Assembly (NCBI RefSeq): GCF_018139625.1 | Contig: NZ_JAGSOH010000054.1 | Coordinates: 1-46,563, forward strand | Source of the DNA: Actinospica acidithermotolerans | Lineage (GTDB): Bacteria > Actinomycetota > Actinomycetes > Streptomycetales > Catenulisporaceae | DNA length: 46,563 nucleotides | Reading direction: 5' to 3' | Shown: piece after piece, positions 15,884-27,234 of the stretch | Numbering within the stretch: the stretch's first letter is position 1 | Layout: every line of letters starts with the position of its first letter | Position numbers and translations under genes: made by a program | Notes under the pieces: model-generated | What the model was told of the DNA's origin: nothing | Database searches by the model: none | Seen by the model: the letters and a program-made list of their open reading frames with translations, nothing else

Positions 15884-16873
15884 TCAGCTCAGTGCGTCCA
15901 CGATGTCGACCACGAAGACCAGGGTGTCGCCGCCGTTGATCCCCGCCGCCGCGACGCCCTTGCTGCCGTAGGCCTGCGCCGCCGGGATGACGAGCAGGAC
16001 CCGGTCGCCGACGTGGCGGCCCGCCAGGCCGGTGTTCCAGCCGGAGATCACGGCGCTGCTGCCGAAGACGAAGCTGGCGATCTGCTTGTCGGCGAAGGAG
16101 GAGTCGAACTGCTTGCCGGTGTTCCAGTCGACGCCGACGTACTGGACCATCAGGCGCTGGCCGGTCGCGATCTGGCCGCCGCTGCCGGAGATCAGGACCT
16201 TGCCCTCGGCGACGGTCGGGGCGGCGGCGCCGGCGGGCAGTGTGATGGCGGGGGCGGCCTTGCCGGGGTTGCCGGTGACGGTCGGCATGCCTGACTGCGT
16301 CTGGGCGGCCATGGTGCCGGTGATGTCGGCGGTGGCGGGGTACGCGCCGACGATGTCGAGCACGTAGACGAGGTCGTCCTTGCCGCTGATGCCGTAGGCG
16401 GTCGCGCCGCCCGCGCCGAAGGCGCCGGCGGGCGGGGTGACGATCTCGACGCGGCTGCCGATGGTGACGTGCGTGAGCACCTGGTTCCAGGACGGCAGCG
16501 CCGTGGACGAGCCGAGAACGAACTCCTGCGTCTTGTTCGGCGACTTGTCCGTGCTGTAGGTGCTGCCGATCAGCTTGCTGCCGGTCCAGTCCATCAGCGT
16601 GTAGTCGACCACGACGGCGTCGCCGTCGGCGAGCTGGGCGCCGCTGCCCTGCTCGAGGACGCTGGATTCGACCTGGGTCGGCGCGGCCGCGCCGCTCGGG
16701 ATCGTTATCGAGGCCTGCTCTCCCACCGCGCCCGTGACCGTGGGCAGCGGGGACTGCGCGGACGAACCGCCGCAGGCCGCCAGCAGCGCGCCCACGACCG
16801 GGACCGCCATCGAGGCGGCGAACAGGCGGATCAGACGGCCTCGACGGCTCACTCCGGGTAGCTGCACGGGCAC
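15884..16873 (-). CDS. Lipoprotein with two FKBP domains, the first degenerate
   Basis: A 329-residue exported isomerase. The signal peptide ends in the lipobox LLAAC, followed by a Ser/Pro/Thr-rich linker. Two FKBP modules follow. The C-terminal one (about 230-327) is intact: VQYVGV, GKQFDSS, SAVISGWNTGL, GDRVLLVIPAAQAYG. The N-terminal one (about 70-185) keeps the fold outline (VVDYTLMDW) but has LIGST in place of the FDSS-like segment and LPSWNQ for VIxGW, so it is probably not catalytic. It should help fold secreted proteins at the membrane surface. It lies 21 nt after pafA in the same direction. GTG codons at 16867 and 16855 are alternative starts. Confidence 0.88.
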   Translation of the reverse strand: MPVQLPGVSRRGRLIRLFAASMAVPVVGALLAACGGSSAQSPLPTVTGAVGEQASITIPSGAAAPTQVESSVLEQGSGAQLADGDAVVVDYTLMDWTGSKLIGSTYSTDKSPNKTQEFVLGSSTALPSWNQVLTHVTIGSRVEIVTPPAGAFGAGGATAYGISGKDDLVYVLDIVGAYPATADITGTMAAQTQSGMPTVTGNPGKAAPAITLPAGAAAPTVAEGKVLISGSGGQIATGQRLMVQYVGVDWNTGKQFDSSFADKQIASFVFGSSAVISGWNTGLAGRHVGDRVLLVIPAAQAYGSKGVAAAGINGGDTLVFVVDIVDALS

Positions 16874-16894
16874 AGACTACCCGGACGCGCGCGG

Positions 16895-18256
16895 CTACAT
16901 GGACGCGATGAGCTTATCGACCCTTTCGTCCACCGAGCGGAACGGGTCCTTACACAGCACCGTGCGCTGCGCCTGGTCGTTCAGCTTCAGGTGCACCCAG
17001 TCCACCGTGAAGTCGCGGCGCTGCTCCTGGGCGCGCTTGATGAACTCGCCGCGCAGCCTGGCGCGGGTGTTCTGCGGCGGCACCGACTTGGCCGTGTAGA
17101 TGTCCAGGTCGCGGGCCGTGCGGTCGACCAGGCCGCGGCGCTCGAGCAGGTAGTAGAGCCCGCGCTTGCGGCTGATGTCGTGGTACGCCAGGTCCAGCTG
17201 CGCGATGCGCGGGTGCGCTATCGGCAGGTCGTACTTCTCCTGGTAGCGCTGGATCAGCTTGTACTTGATCGCCCAGTCGATCTCCCGCTCCAGCTTGGAC
17301 AGGTCCTGCTGCTCGATCGCGTCGAGCGTGCGCTCCCACAGGTCCAGCACCCGGGCGACGGTGCCGGTGCGCAGGTCGCGGCGGTCGGCGAAGTCCACGG
17401 CCTTGGCCAGGTACTCGCGCTGGATCTCCAGCGCGGTGGCCTCCCGGCCGTTGGCCAGCCGCAGCTTCTTGCGGCCGGTCAGGTCGTGGCTGACCTCGCG
17501 GATGGCCCGGATCGGGTTCTCCAGCGTCAGGTCCCGCATCACGAGGCCGACCTCGACCATCCGCAGCACCAGGTCGGTCGCGCCGACCTTCAGCAGCATC
17601 GTGGTCTCGCTCATGTTGGAGTCGCCCACGATCACGTGCAGCCGCCGGTAGCGCTCGGCGTCGGCGTGCGGCTCGTCGCGGGTGTTGATGATCGGCCGGG
17701 ACCGGGTGGTCGCCGAGGAGACGCCCTCCCAGATGTGCTCGGCCCGCTGGCTCACGCAGTAGACCGCGCCGCGCGGGGTCGGCAGCACCTTCCCGGCGCC
17801 GCAGATCAGCTGGCGGGTGACCAGGAACGGGATCAGCACGTCGGCCAGGCGGGAGAACTCGCCGTGCCGGGTGACGAGGTAGTTCTCGTGGCAGCCGTAG
17901 GAGTTTCCGGCGGAGTCGGTGTTGTTCTTGAACAGGTAGACGTCCCCGGCGATGCCCTCCTCGTGCAGCCGCCGCTCGGCGTCGTGCAGCAGGCCCTCGA
18001 GGATCCTCTCACCGGCCTTGTCGTGCACGACGAGTTCCTCGATCGAGTCGCACTCGGGGGTGGCGTACTCCGGGTGCGAGCCGACGTCGAGGTAGAGCCG
18101 GGCGCCGTTGCGCAGGAAGACGTTCGAGGAGCGCCCCCAGGAGACGACCCGGCGGAACAGGTAGCGCGCCACCTCGTCCGGGCTCAGCCGCCGCTGGCCG
18201 CGGAACGTGCAGGTGACGCCGTATTCGTTCTCTAGTCCGAAGATCCTACGGTCCAT
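16895..18256 (-). CDS. pafA: PafA, Pup-protein ligase
   Basis: PafA phosphorylates the C-terminal Glu of deamidated Pup and joins it to a substrate lysine. The 453-residue length is typical. Family motifs are the N-terminal [31 protein letters not shown] with the catalytic Asp, [40 protein letters not shown] and the C-terminal [12 protein letters not shown]. The carboxylate-amine-ligase fold is shared with Dop encoded nearby. The ATG at 18256 has a strong ribosome site (AGGAGGGG, about 5 nt). It lies 73 nt after prcA in the same direction and is probably the penultimate gene of the proteasome transcript. Confidence 0.96.
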   Translation of the reverse strand: MDRRIFGLENEYGVTCTFRGQRRLSPDEVARYLFRRVVSWGRSSNVFLRNGARLYLDVGSHPEYATPECDSIEELVVHDKAGERILEGLLHDAERRLHEEGIAGDVYLFKNNTDSAGNSYGCHENYLVTRHGEFSRLADVLIPFLVTRQLICGAGKVLPTPRGAVYCVSQRAEHIWEGVSSATTRSRPIINTRDEPHADAERYRRLHVIVGDSNMSETTMLLKVGATDLVLRMVEVGLVMRDLTLENPIRAIREVSHDLTGRKKLRLANGREATALEIQREYLAKAVDFADRRDLRTGTVARVLDLWERTLDAIEQQDLSKLEREIDWAIKYKLIQRYQEKYDLPIAHPRIAQLDLAYHDISRKRGLYYLLERRGLVDRTARDLDIYTAKSVPPQNTRARLRGEFIKRAQEQRRDFTVDWVHLKLNDQAQRTVLCKDPFRSVDERVDKLIASM

Positions 18257-18329
18257 CAGGCCCCTCCTGGGGTAGGGCTGCAATGGTGCGGTGGGGCCGG
18301 CGGCGGCCCCGCGGCCGCCGCCGTTCCCG

Positions 18330-19196
18330 CTAGTTGTCGCCGGTGGATTCGCCCTCGCCGCCCTCGTCGAGGGCCTCGTCGATCAGGCTGTTGGTGTCGA
18401 GTTCGTCCGGGCCGGACTCCGCGGCCGGCGACCCGGCCGCCTCCTCGGCGGACTCGCCGTTCTCCTCGAACGCCGCCTCCTCCGCGCCCGGCTCGTCCTC
18501 GAGCAGCGCGGTCAGGTGCGCGCCGAGCAGGCGGCGGAACTTGCGCGGCTGCTGGCGCTCCCGGTCGAGCACCGCGACCTCGAGCTGCGCCGGGCTCAGC
18601 TCGCGGGTCTCGCCGCCGTTGCCGCCGCTCTGCGCGAGCGCGGCGACCGCGGTGCGCAGCGCGACGCCGAGGCTCGGGCCCTCGGTGTACGTCGACTCCA
18701 GGGCGGCGGTGACCGCGTCCGCGGCGCCGCCGATCACCACGAAGCCGCGGTGGTCGACCACCGAGCCGTCGTAGGGGATGCGGTAGATCTGGTCCTGCTC
18801 GGCGCGCTCGCCGACCTCGGCGATGACCAGCTCGGCCTCGTACGGCTTGCCGCCCGCCTCGGAGAAGATGCTGCCGAGCAGCTGGGCGTACGCGTTGGCC
18901 AGCCCGAGCGCGGTCACGTCGCGCCGGTCGTAGAGGTAGCCGCGGGTGTCGGCCAGCCGGACGCCGGCCTGCCGCAGGTTCTCGAACTCGTTGTACTTGC
19001 CGGCCGCGGCGAAGCCGATCCGGTCGTAGATCTCGGACACCTTGTGCAGCACGCGGGAGCGGTTCTCCGCGACGAACAGGATGCCGCCGTCGTAGTTGAG
19101 CACCACGACCGAGCCCGTGCGCGCGATGTTCTTGCGCACGAAGTCGGCCCGGTCCTTCATCAGTTGTTCGGGCGAGACGTAGAACGACGTGCTCAC
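18330..19196 (-). CDS. prcA: Proteasome alpha subunit PrcA
   Basis: The 288-residue alpha subunit forms the outer rings and gate of the 20S core. The N-terminus [26 protein letters not shown] is the gate and H0 helix region. It is followed by [51 protein letters not shown] and [16 protein letters not shown]. As in all alpha subunits there is no N-terminal catalytic Thr. The last 60 residues are acidic and low in complexity ([17 protein letters not shown]...), a disordered tail longer than the fold needs. The GTG at 19196 has GAGGAAG 5 nt upstream; prcB ends 48 nt earlier. Confidence 0.96.
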   Translation of the reverse strand: MSTSFYVSPEQLMKDRADFVRKNIARTGSVVVLNYDGGILFVAENRSRVLHKVSEIYDRIGFAAAGKYNEFENLRQAGVRLADTRGYLYDRRDVTALGLANAYAQLLGSIFSEAGGKPYEAELVIAEVGERAEQDQIYRIPYDGSVVDHRGFVVIGGAADAVTAALESTYTEGPSLGVALRTAVAALAQSGGNGGETRELSPAQLEVAVLDRERQQPRKFRRLLGAHLTALLEDEPGAEEAAFEENGESAEEAAGSPAAESGPDELDTNSLIDEALDEGGEGESTGDN

Positions 19197-19244
19197 GTGG
19201 CTTCCTCGTCAGTCTTCTCGTGGGGAGGCTTCGGCGGTGGCTGC

Positions 19245-20129
19245 TCAGCGCAGCGGGGCGTTGGGACCGTCGGGCCGCCGCAGCCGGGCGTCCACGACCT
19301 CCTGGACCAGCTCGGCGACCTCGGTCTCGGAGAGCCTGCGGTAGCCGTCCTCGGTGGCCACGCCGACGACCGGGAAGATCCGCCGGGTCAGGTCGGGGCC
19401 GCCGGTGGCCGAGTCGTCGTCCGCGGCGTCGTAGAGCGCCTGGATGGCCGCGGTGACCGCGCCGGTGGCGTCGAAGTCGGCGCGGTAGATCTTCTTCAGC
19501 GCGCCGCGCGCGTAGACCGAGCCGGAGCCGACGCTGTGGAAGCCGTGCTCCTCGTACTGGCCGCCGACCGGGTCGTAGCTGAAGATCCGGCCCTCGCAGG
19601 ACTCCAGGTCGTAGCCGGCGTAGAGCGGGACCACGGCCAGGCCCTGCATGGCCAGGCCCAGGTTGCCGCGGATCATGGTGGCCAGCCGGTTCGCCTTGCC
19701 GTCCAGCGAGAGGGTGGTGCCCTCGATCTTCTCGTAGTGCTCCAGCTCCACCTGGAACAGCCGGACCATCTCGACCGCGAGGCCGGCCACGCCGGCGATG
19801 CCGACGCAGGAGTAGTCGTCCGCGGGGAAGACCTTCTGGATCTCCCGGGAGGCGATCACGTTGCCCGCGGTGGCCCGCCGGTCGCCCGCCATGACCACGC
19901 CGCCGGGGAAGGTGAGCGCGACGATCGTGGTGCCGTGCGGCGGGTCGAAGGGCAGCGTGCCGGTGGAGGCGCCGAGCGAGGCGGCGCGCCGGCCGGGCAG
20001 GTACTCGGGGTTGTAGTCGGCCAGGAACTCGGTGAAGGAGGTGCCGGTGCCCGCGAACGCCGCGCGCATCAACCCGTAGTCGCCGGCCGCTCCGCCCCGG
20101 CCCGACCAACCAGTGCTTTGTGTTCCCAC
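19245..20129 (-). CDS. prcB: Proteasome beta subunit PrcB
   Basis: The catalytic beta subunit. From the GTG at 20129 the 294-residue precursor has a 66-residue propeptide ending FDPPHG, cut before [17 protein letters not shown]; the new N-terminal Thr is the nucleophile. Conserved Asp and Lys segments ([21 protein letters not shown]) and the [12 protein letters not shown] region are present. An ATG at 20069 would give a 46-residue propeptide. The ribosome site GGGAG is close to the GTG. The order pup-prcB-prcA is the standard actinobacterial one. The 171-nt gap to pup may hold an internal promoter but shows no clear hexamer pair. Confidence 0.96.
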   Translation of the reverse strand: MGTQSTGWSGRGGAAGDYGLMRAAFAGTGTSFTEFLADYNPEYLPGRRAASLGASTGTLPFDPPHGTTIVALTFPGGVVMAGDRRATAGNVIASREIQKVFPADDYSCVGIAGVAGLAVEMVRLFQVELEHYEKIEGTTLSLDGKANRLATMIRGNLGLAMQGLAVVPLYAGYDLESCEGRIFSYDPVGGQYEEHGFHSVGSGSVYARGALKKIYRADFDATGAVTAAIQALYDAADDDSATGGPDLTRRIFPVVGVATEDGYRRLSETEVAELVQEVVDARLRRPDGPNAPLR

Positions 20130-20300
20130 GAGCTCCCTCTCTTCAGGTACGCCGCCTCCGTCACCAAAGCCGGCACAGACACTGCTGGTTCGTTGCAGCC
20201 CCAACGTTATCGTCGAAGCGCTCGATGAACCCGTCCTTACCCGCCTGCCGCCACGGCACACCGGGCCCGCCGGGACGGGCCGGGGAGCCGAATGCGGCCT

Positions 20301-20510
20301 CTACTGCCCACCCTTTTGCACAAAGGACCTGACAAAGCTCTCGGCGTCCGACTCGAGGACCTCGTCGATCTCGTCGAGCACGTCCTCGACGTCCTCGGAC
20401 AGCCGGGCCTGACGCTCCTTCAGATCGCTGCTGTCCTCGGTGAACTCCTCGTCCGCCTCTTCGCTCTGCCGGGAGGCGCGCTCCTGCCCGCCCGTGTCCT
20501 TGGCCGCCAT
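20301..20510 (-). CDS. pup: Prokaryotic ubiquitin-like protein Pup
   Basis: Pup is the small, disordered protein tag attached to lysines of proteasome substrates. The 69-residue product is rich in Glu and Asp, has the helical segment LKERQARLSEDVEDVLDEID that binds the ARC coiled coil, and ends FVQKGGQ. The C-terminal Gln must be deamidated to Glu by Dop before ligation by PafA. The ATG at 20510 gives the usual length (64 in M. tuberculosis); a longer frame begins nine codons upstream but lacks family similarity. It sits between dop and prcB, all in the same direction. Confidence 0.96.
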   Translation of the reverse strand: MAAKDTGGQERASRQSEEADEEFTEDSSDLKERQARLSEDVEDVLDEIDEVLESDAESFVRSFVQKGGQ

Positions 20511-20733
20511 CCGGACCACCCACCTCTCTCGCACCACGGAACAGTTCCGCGCACACCGGTCTCGGTACCGACCCTACGCCGGTCCACCGACAGCGGGAGC
20601 GGATTTCCCGCACCGCTCTTGGATCATCCCTGCCCCTCCTTCGGGGCGTTCACACGTTCGGCCCCGCGACCGGCGCCGACCGTTCGGGCCCCGACCCGGC
20701 GCGCTCGCCGGACGGGGCCCTGACACCTCCCGC
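20511..20733 (-). other. Spacer between dop and pup
   Basis: A 223-nt gap downstream of dop and upstream of pup. I see no gene. GAGAGAGGTGGG just ahead of the pup ATG serves as its ribosome site. The length suggests a separate pup-prcBA promoter, but no TTGAC/TANNNT pair with good spacing could be picked out by eye. Confidence 0.35.
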
Positions 20734-22248
20734 TCAGCTGCCGGAAGTCAGCTCGCGGACCAGGTCGCTGGCCGTTCTGCACCGCTCGATCAGCCCCTGC
20801 ACGTGCTGCTTCGTGCCGCGCAGCGGGTCCAGCGTGGGGATCCGCTGCAGCGACTCGCGCTCCGGCAGGTCGAAGATCACCGAGTCCCAGGACGCGGCGG
20901 CCACCGAGTCGGCGTACTTGTCCAGGCAGCGGCCGCGGAAGTAGGCCCTGGTGTCCTCCGGCGGCATGTCCACCGCGGCCAGGATCTCCTCGTCGGTCAC
21001 GATCCGCTCGAACCGGCCGCGCGCGGCCAGCCGCTGGTAGAGGCCCTTCTCCGGGCGCACGTCGGAGTACTGCAGGTCCACCAGGTGCAGCCGGGCCTCC
21101 TCCCAGTCCAGGCTGTCGCGCTGCCGGTAGCCCTCGAGCAGCTCCAGCTTGGCCACCCAGTCCAGCTCCCGGCGCAGCAGCATCGGGTCGGCCTCGAGCC
21201 GGGTGAGCACCGACTCCCAGCGGTCGAGCACCTCCTGGGTGATCGGGTCCACGTCGGTGCCGTAGCGGTCCTCGACGTACTTGCGGGCCTGCTCGAAGTA
21301 CTCCATCTGCAGCTGAACCGCCGTCAGCTTGCGCCCGGAGCGCAGCTTCACGAGGTGCTTGAGCGAGGGGTCGTGGGACACCTCGTGCAGGGTGCGCACC
21401 GGCTGGTCGACGGTGAAGTCCGCGCCGATGAACCGGTCCTCGATCATCGCCAGCACCAGCGAGGTCGTGCCCATCTTCAGGAAGATGGAGATCTCGGCGA
21501 GGTTCGCATCGCCGATGATCACGTGCAGCCGGCGGTGCTTCTCCGGATCGGCGTGCGGCTCGTCGCGGGTGTTGATGATCGGGCGCTTGAGCGTCGTCTC
21601 GAGGCCGACCTCCACCTCGAAGAAGTCCGCGCGCTGGGAGAGCTGGAAGCCGTGCCCGCGCCCGTCCTGGCCGACGCCGACCCGGCCGGAGCCGGCGAAC
21701 ACCTGCCGGGTGACGAAGAACGGCGTCAGGTGCCGGACGATGTCGGCGAACGGCGTCGAGCGGGAGACCAGGTAGTTCTCGTGCGAGCCGTACGAGGCGC
21801 CCTTGTTGTCGGTGTTGTTCTTGTAGAGGTTGATCGGCAGCGAGCCGGGGACCAGCGCCGCGTAGCGGGCCGCCTCGGCCATGATCAGCTCGCCGGCCTT
21901 GTCCCAGATCACCGCGTCCCGGGGGTTGGTCACCTCGGGGGTGGAGTACTCCGGGTGCGCGTGGTCGACGTACAGCCGCGCCCCGTTGGTGAGGATGACG
22001 TTCGCCAGGCCCGAGTCCTCGTCGGTCAGCTGGCTGGAATCGGCCAGCTCGCGGGCCAGGTCGAAGCCGCGCGCGTCGCGCAGCGGGTTCTCCTCCTCGA
22101 AGTCCCACCGGGCGCGCCGGGCCCGCTGCATGGCGGTGGCGTAGGCGTTGACGATCTGAGAGGAGGTGAGCATCGCGTTGGCGTTCGGATGCCCCGGCAC
22201 CGAGATGCCGTATTCGGTTTCACTGCCCATGACCCGTCGTACGCTCAT
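20734..22248 (-). CDS. dop: Dop, Pup deamidase/depupylase
   Basis: Dop converts the C-terminal Gln of Pup to Glu and also removes Pup from tagged proteins. The 504-residue product starts [16 protein letters not shown] and has [18 protein letters not shown] with the catalytic Asp, [40 protein letters not shown] and the Dop-type insertion after the first strands (residues about 40-80). It is longer than PafA, as expected for Dop. The ATG at 22248 lies about 110 nt after arc, with a strong hairpin between them. It is the second gene of the leftward proteasome series. Confidence 0.95.
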   Translation of the reverse strand: MSVRRVMGSETEYGISVPGHPNANAMLTSSQIVNAYATAMQRARRARWDFEEENPLRDARGFDLARELADSSQLTDEDSGLANVILTNGARLYVDHAHPEYSTPEVTNPRDAVIWDKAGELIMAEAARYAALVPGSLPINLYKNNTDNKGASYGSHENYLVSRSTPFADIVRHLTPFFVTRQVFAGSGRVGVGQDGRGHGFQLSQRADFFEVEVGLETTLKRPIINTRDEPHADPEKHRRLHVIIGDANLAEISIFLKMGTTSLVLAMIEDRFIGADFTVDQPVRTLHEVSHDPSLKHLVKLRSGRKLTAVQLQMEYFEQARKYVEDRYGTDVDPITQEVLDRWESVLTRLEADPMLLRRELDWVAKLELLEGYRQRDSLDWEEARLHLVDLQYSDVRPEKGLYQRLAARGRFERIVTDEEILAAVDMPPEDTRAYFRGRCLDKYADSVAAASWDSVIFDLPERESLQRIPTLDPLRGTKQHVQGLIERCRTASDLVRELTSGS

Positions 22249-22318
22249 GGCGACCAGCTTAGGCGCGCGGGGCAGCGGAGGGGACCAGCTTCGACCACGG
22301 TTTCTCCCCGAGTGTGTA

Positions 22319-22346
22319 CGAGGCGCGACGACGGTGTCGCGCCTCG
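22319..22346 (-). terminator. Hairpin between arc and dop
   Basis: An 11-bp perfect stem (CGAGGCGCGAC and its complement) with a 6-nt loop begins 14 nt after the arc stop codon. It lacks a T-tract. It could end most arc transcripts before dop or protect the arc 3' end. Confidence 0.65.
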
Positions 22347-22359
22347 CAGACGGGTGTGA

Positions 22360-24156
22360 CTACAGGTACTGCCCGGTGTTGGTGACGGTGTCGATGGATC
22401 GACCCGTCTCGGCGCCCTTCTTGCCGGAGACGAGCGTGCGGATGAACACGATCCGCTCGCCCTTCTTTCCGGAGATCCGGGCCCAGTCGTCCGGGTTGGT
22501 GGTGTTGGGCAGGTCCTCGTTCTCCTTGAACTCGTCGACGCAGGCCCCGAGCAGGTGCGAGATGCGCAGGCCCTTGGCGTCGTGGTCGAGGAAGTCCTTG
22601 ATCGCGGACTTCTTCGCCCGGTCCACGATGTTCTGGATCATGGCGCCGGAGTTGAAGTCCTTGAAGTACAGGACCTCCTTGTCCCCGTTGGCGTAGGTGA
22701 CCTCCAGGAAGCGGTTCTCCTCGGTCTCCGAGTACATCCGCTCGACGGTGCTCTGGATCATCGCGGCGACCGTGGCGGCGCGGTCGCCGCCGTTCTCCCG
22801 CAGGTCGTCCTCGTGCAGCGGGAGGGTGGAGGTGATGTACTTCGAGAAGATGTCCTTCGCCGCCTCGGCGTCCGGCCGCTCGATCTTGATCTTGACGTCC
22901 AGCCGTCCCGGCCGCAGGATCGCCGGGTCGATCATGTCCTCGCGGTTGGAGGCGCCGATCACGATGACGTTCTCGAGGCCTTCGACGCCGTCGATCTCGG
23001 ACAGCAGCTGCGGCACGATCGTGTTCTCCACGTCGGAGGACACGCCCGAGCCGCGGGTGCGGAAGAGCGAGTCCATCTCGTCGAAGAAGACGATGACCGG
23101 GGTGCCCTCGCTGGCCTTCTCCCGCGCCCGCTGGAAGACCAGGCGGATGTGCCGCTCGGTCTCGCCGACGTACTTGTTGAGCAGCTCGGGGCCCTTGATG
23201 TTCAGGAAGTAGCTCTTGCCCGCCTCCTTGCCCGAGAGCTCCGCGACCTTCTTGGCCAGCGAGTTCGCCACCGCCTTGGCGATGAGCGTCTTGCCGCAGC
23301 CGGGAGGGCCGTAGAGCAGCACGCCCTTCGGCGGCCGCAGCTCGTGCTCGAGGAAGAGCTCCTTGTGCAGGTAGGGCAGCTCGACCGCGTCGCGGATGAG
23401 CTCGATCTGGCCGGACAGGCCGCCGATGTTGGCGTAGTCGATGTCCGGGACCTCCTCGAGCACCAGCTCCTCGACCTCGGACTTCGGCACCCGCTCGTAG
23501 ACGTAGCCGGAGCGCGGTTCGAGCAGCAGCGCGTCGCCGGCCCGGATGACCGCGTCGAGCAGCGGCTCGGCGAGGCGCACCACGCGCTCCTCGTCGGTGT
23601 GCCCGACCACCAGCGCCCGCTCGCCGTCCTCGAGCAGCTCCTTGAAGGAGACGATCTCGCCGACCTTCTCGTAGCCGTGCACGGCGATGATGTTCAGCGC
23701 CTCGTTCAGCATGACCTCGCGGCCCGGCTGCAGGTCGTCGAGCTCGACGCCCGGGGCCACCGCGACGCGGAGCTTGCGTCCGCCGGTGAAGATGTCGACG
23801 GTGCCGTCCTCCTGGGCCTCGAGGTACACCCCGAACCCGCTCGGCGGCTGGGCGAGCCGGTCGATCTCCTCCTTCAGCGCGAGGATCTGGTCCCGCGCGT
23901 CGCGGAGGGTCGCGACCAGGCGCTCGTTCTTGGCCGTCAGGCCGGAGACCGTCACCTGGAGCTCGCTGATGCGATCCTCCAGAGCGCGGTTTCCGCGCGG
24001 TGTCTCCGCCAGACGGCGGCGGAGCAGGGCGACCTCCTGTTCCAGGAAGGCCACCTGGCTGAGCGCGTCCTGGGCGGCCGGCTCGTTACCGAGCGGTCCG
24101 CCGCGACCCGCTCGGGAGCCGGGGCGCAGGGGCTTGTCGTCTTCGTGGGCTGGCAC
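22360..24156 (-). CDS. arc: Proteasome-activating AAA ATPase ARC (Mpa)
   Basis: The hexameric unfoldase that recognises Pup and feeds substrates into PrcAB. The 598-residue product has an N-terminal coiled coil (about 28-100; [15 protein letters not shown] ... LKEEIDRL), tandem OB folds (about 105-245), then one AAA domain with Walker A GPPGCGKT (about 283-290), Walker [11 protein letters not shown] (about 354-363) and arginine-finger region ILRPGRLD. The last three residues are QYL, the penultimate-Tyr motif that opens the proteasome gate. The GTG at 24156 has GGAGGTGAAGG close upstream. It is divergent from the ferredoxin gene. Confidence 0.96.
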   Translation of the reverse strand: MPAHEDDKPLRPGSRAGRGGPLGNEPAAQDALSQVAFLEQEVALLRRRLAETPRGNRALEDRISELQVTVSGLTAKNERLVATLRDARDQILALKEEIDRLAQPPSGFGVYLEAQEDGTVDIFTGGRKLRVAVAPGVELDDLQPGREVMLNEALNIIAVHGYEKVGEIVSFKELLEDGERALVVGHTDEERVVRLAEPLLDAVIRAGDALLLEPRSGYVYERVPKSEVEELVLEEVPDIDYANIGGLSGQIELIRDAVELPYLHKELFLEHELRPPKGVLLYGPPGCGKTLIAKAVANSLAKKVAELSGKEAGKSYFLNIKGPELLNKYVGETERHIRLVFQRAREKASEGTPVIVFFDEMDSLFRTRGSGVSSDVENTIVPQLLSEIDGVEGLENVIVIGASNREDMIDPAILRPGRLDVKIKIERPDAEAAKDIFSKYITSTLPLHEDDLRENGGDRAATVAAMIQSTVERMYSETEENRFLEVTYANGDKEVLYFKDFNSGAMIQNIVDRAKKSAIKDFLDHDAKGLRISHLLGACVDEFKENEDLPNTTNPDDWARISGKKGERIVFIRTLVSGKKGAETGRSIDTVTNTGQYL

Positions 24157-24521
24157 GGTCCTTCACCTCCTCGCGGAGTGCTGCTGCGACGTTAGAACGT
24201 GACTACCTGGTTCGGACCCCGCCCAAACCGGGATCTCGTCCGTCGTCCGCGGAACCGCTGCTCGGGCTTCCGGTGTCGCCAACACTGCCATCATGTGGAT
24301 TCCCCTTCGCCGCTCGTTCATGTAGACGTTCGGGTAACCCGTTCGGATCAACGCCGTTGTCGACTCCGTGCCGGGGCACGATCATTACTCGCCGTCCCCG
24401 TGGATGTCGAGGGCATTGCGCGAGTCGCGGCCTGGATGTCGCCTTCGCGGGCCGGGTTGTTAGGGTTCACGGTAGATCGGACGCCTAATTGGTGATGACT
24501 GCATTGGGGATGAAGGGCCGA
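24157..24521. promoter_or_regulatory. Shared upstream region of arc (left) and ferredoxin (right)
   Basis: A 365-nt divergent region. It is less GC-rich than the flanking genes and must contain the promoters of both. A 62-codon leftward frame (24163-24351), in which an internal ATG has GGGGA 7 nt upstream, ends 6 nt before arc. Its third-position GC is clearly lower than in neighbouring genes, so I do not call it a gene. No clear terminator, riboswitch or regulator consensus is visible. Confidence 0.4.
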
Positions 24522-24803
24522 ATGAGCGAGGACCTTGAGGTCTGGATCGACCAGGACCTGTGCACCGGGGACGGCCTGTGCGTGCAGTACGCGGCGGACG
24601 TGTTCGAACTCGACATCGACGGGCTCGCGTACGTCAAGGGCGAGGACGGCGAGCTGCGGCTGGCGGCCGGCCAGCGCGTCCCGGTGCCCGCGGACCTGGT
24701 GCTGAACGTGATCGACTCGGCGAAGGAGTGCCCGGGCGAGTGCATCCACGTGCACCGGCGCTCGGACGGCAAGCCGGTCGCCGGTCCGCTCGCGGAGGAC
24801 TGA
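24522..24803 (+). CDS. Small ferredoxin
   Basis: A 93-residue low-potential electron carrier of the actinobacterial single-cluster type. The cluster motif is Cys14-TG-Asp17-GL-Cys20, with Asp where a classical [4Fe-4S] ferredoxin has its second Cys, then ECPGEC (Cys70 and Cys74). Three cysteines fit a [3Fe-4S] cluster; Asp17 or the extra Cys74 could supply a fourth ligand. The ATG at 24522 has AAGGG a few bases upstream; in-frame ATG at 24510 and TTG at 24489 are alternatives. A ferredoxin beside arc and trmI is a recurring actinobacterial neighbourhood, but its redox partner is not encoded here. Confidence 0.88.
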   Translation: MSEDLEVWIDQDLCTGDGLCVQYAADVFELDIDGLAYVKGEDGELRLAAGQRVPVPADLVLNVIDSAKECPGECIHVHRRSDGKPVAGPLAED

Positions 24804-24883
24804 AACGCGCCTGGCGTGTGGCGAATCTGACAGCGGTTCAGGCTCGCCGAACGCCCAGGTGCGTCTCAGCGAACTCTTACCGA

Positions 24884-26008
<1,125 letters not shown>

Positions 26009-27220
26009 CCCGTCGGGCTCGGTGACCAGGTACTCGGGCGCCGGGGTGGCGCGCAGGGCCTGCAGCAGCGACTCGCCGTCCAGGGTCGTGCTGAGCGTCA
26101 TCCCGGGCCGCAGGGCGCGGGAGAGCGTGCCGACCTGCACCCAGGGGTGCCGTTCGAGCGGGGTGGCGGCGACGGAGGCCTCGTGCACGATCGCGGTCGG
26201 GTTGCCGTCGTGGTCCACGATGAGCAGGCTGCGGGCGCCGACGCCGGCCGCGCGGCGCAGCGCCTCGGACAGCGGGACGTCCGCGGTCACCGGGATGGCC
26301 CGCCGGGTGAGGGTGCGGGCGTGCAGGGTCGGGATCCGCTCGCGCAGCCTGGCGACGGTGAGCGACTGGCTGGCGCCGATCCAGATGAACGAGGCGATGA
26401 ACGCGGCCCAGACCAGCGTGTAGAGGCCGGAGCCGCTGGTCGCGTCGCGGGTCGTGAGCATCGCGTAGATCAGCACGCCGATCGCCAGCAGCCGGCCCGC
26501 CCACGCGGCGGCCGCGGTGCCGGCCAGCGGCTTGCGGGTCACCGCCCAGACGGCCGAGCGCAGCACCCGTCCGCCGTCCAGCGGCAGTCCGGGGAGCATG
26601 TTGAACACGCCGACCACGACGTTGGACACCCACAGCGCGGTGACCAGGTACTGGCAGGCGGCGAAGGCCACCGACGAGGTCGGATGGTCCATCAGCTTCC
26701 AGACGCCGAAGAAGATCCCGCCGAGCGCGAAGGAGAGCGCGGGGCCGGCCACCGCGACGGCGAACTCGCGGCTCGGGGTGTCCGGCTCCTTCTCGATCTC
26801 CGAGACGCCGCCGAGGAAGTAGATCACGATGCGCCGGACCGGCAGGCCGAAGCCCTTGGCGACGACGGAGTGGGCCAGCTCGTGCAGCAGGACGGAGAGG
26901 TAGAGCAGCACCGCGAAGCCGAAGGCGATGGCGTAGCGCCAGTTGCCGAAGTCGGCGTCGCTGATCTCCTGGCCGAAGTAGTACGTGATGAACGCGGCGA
27001 TCAGGAACCAGGTCGGTGAGACGACGATCGGGATGCCGAACGGCGCGCCCATCCGGATGCCGCCGCCCGAGCCCGCTGAGCGGTTCGGGTCCGGCCGCCC
27101 GCCGTTGTTCTGGTTGTCATCGCTCACACAGGCGATGCTACGGGTTACTCAGCTCCCACGTGTCACCTGCCCCGGGACGGTGTCGGATCGGTGTCGCCGG
27201 GTTCTGTCGGACGGGAGCGT

Positions 27221-27226
27221 TAAGGT
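27221..27226 (+). promoter_or_regulatory. Candidate -10 box of a leaderless promoter for the RecB-like nuclease
   Basis: TAAGGT followed by 8 nt and the ATG at 27235, with no ribosome site between them. Confidence 0.5.
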
Positions 27227-27234
27227 GGGCGCTC

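Noticed and set aside
20264-20281. GGCCCG/CGGGCC hairpin between pup and prcB as an attenuator
   Set aside because: A 6-bp stem is expected by chance in DNA of this GC content, and there is no supporting context.
24163-24351. 62-codon frame upstream of arc as a real gene
   Set aside because: Third-position GC is much lower than in neighbouring genes and no family was recognised. Kept only as a possible leader in the intergenic description.
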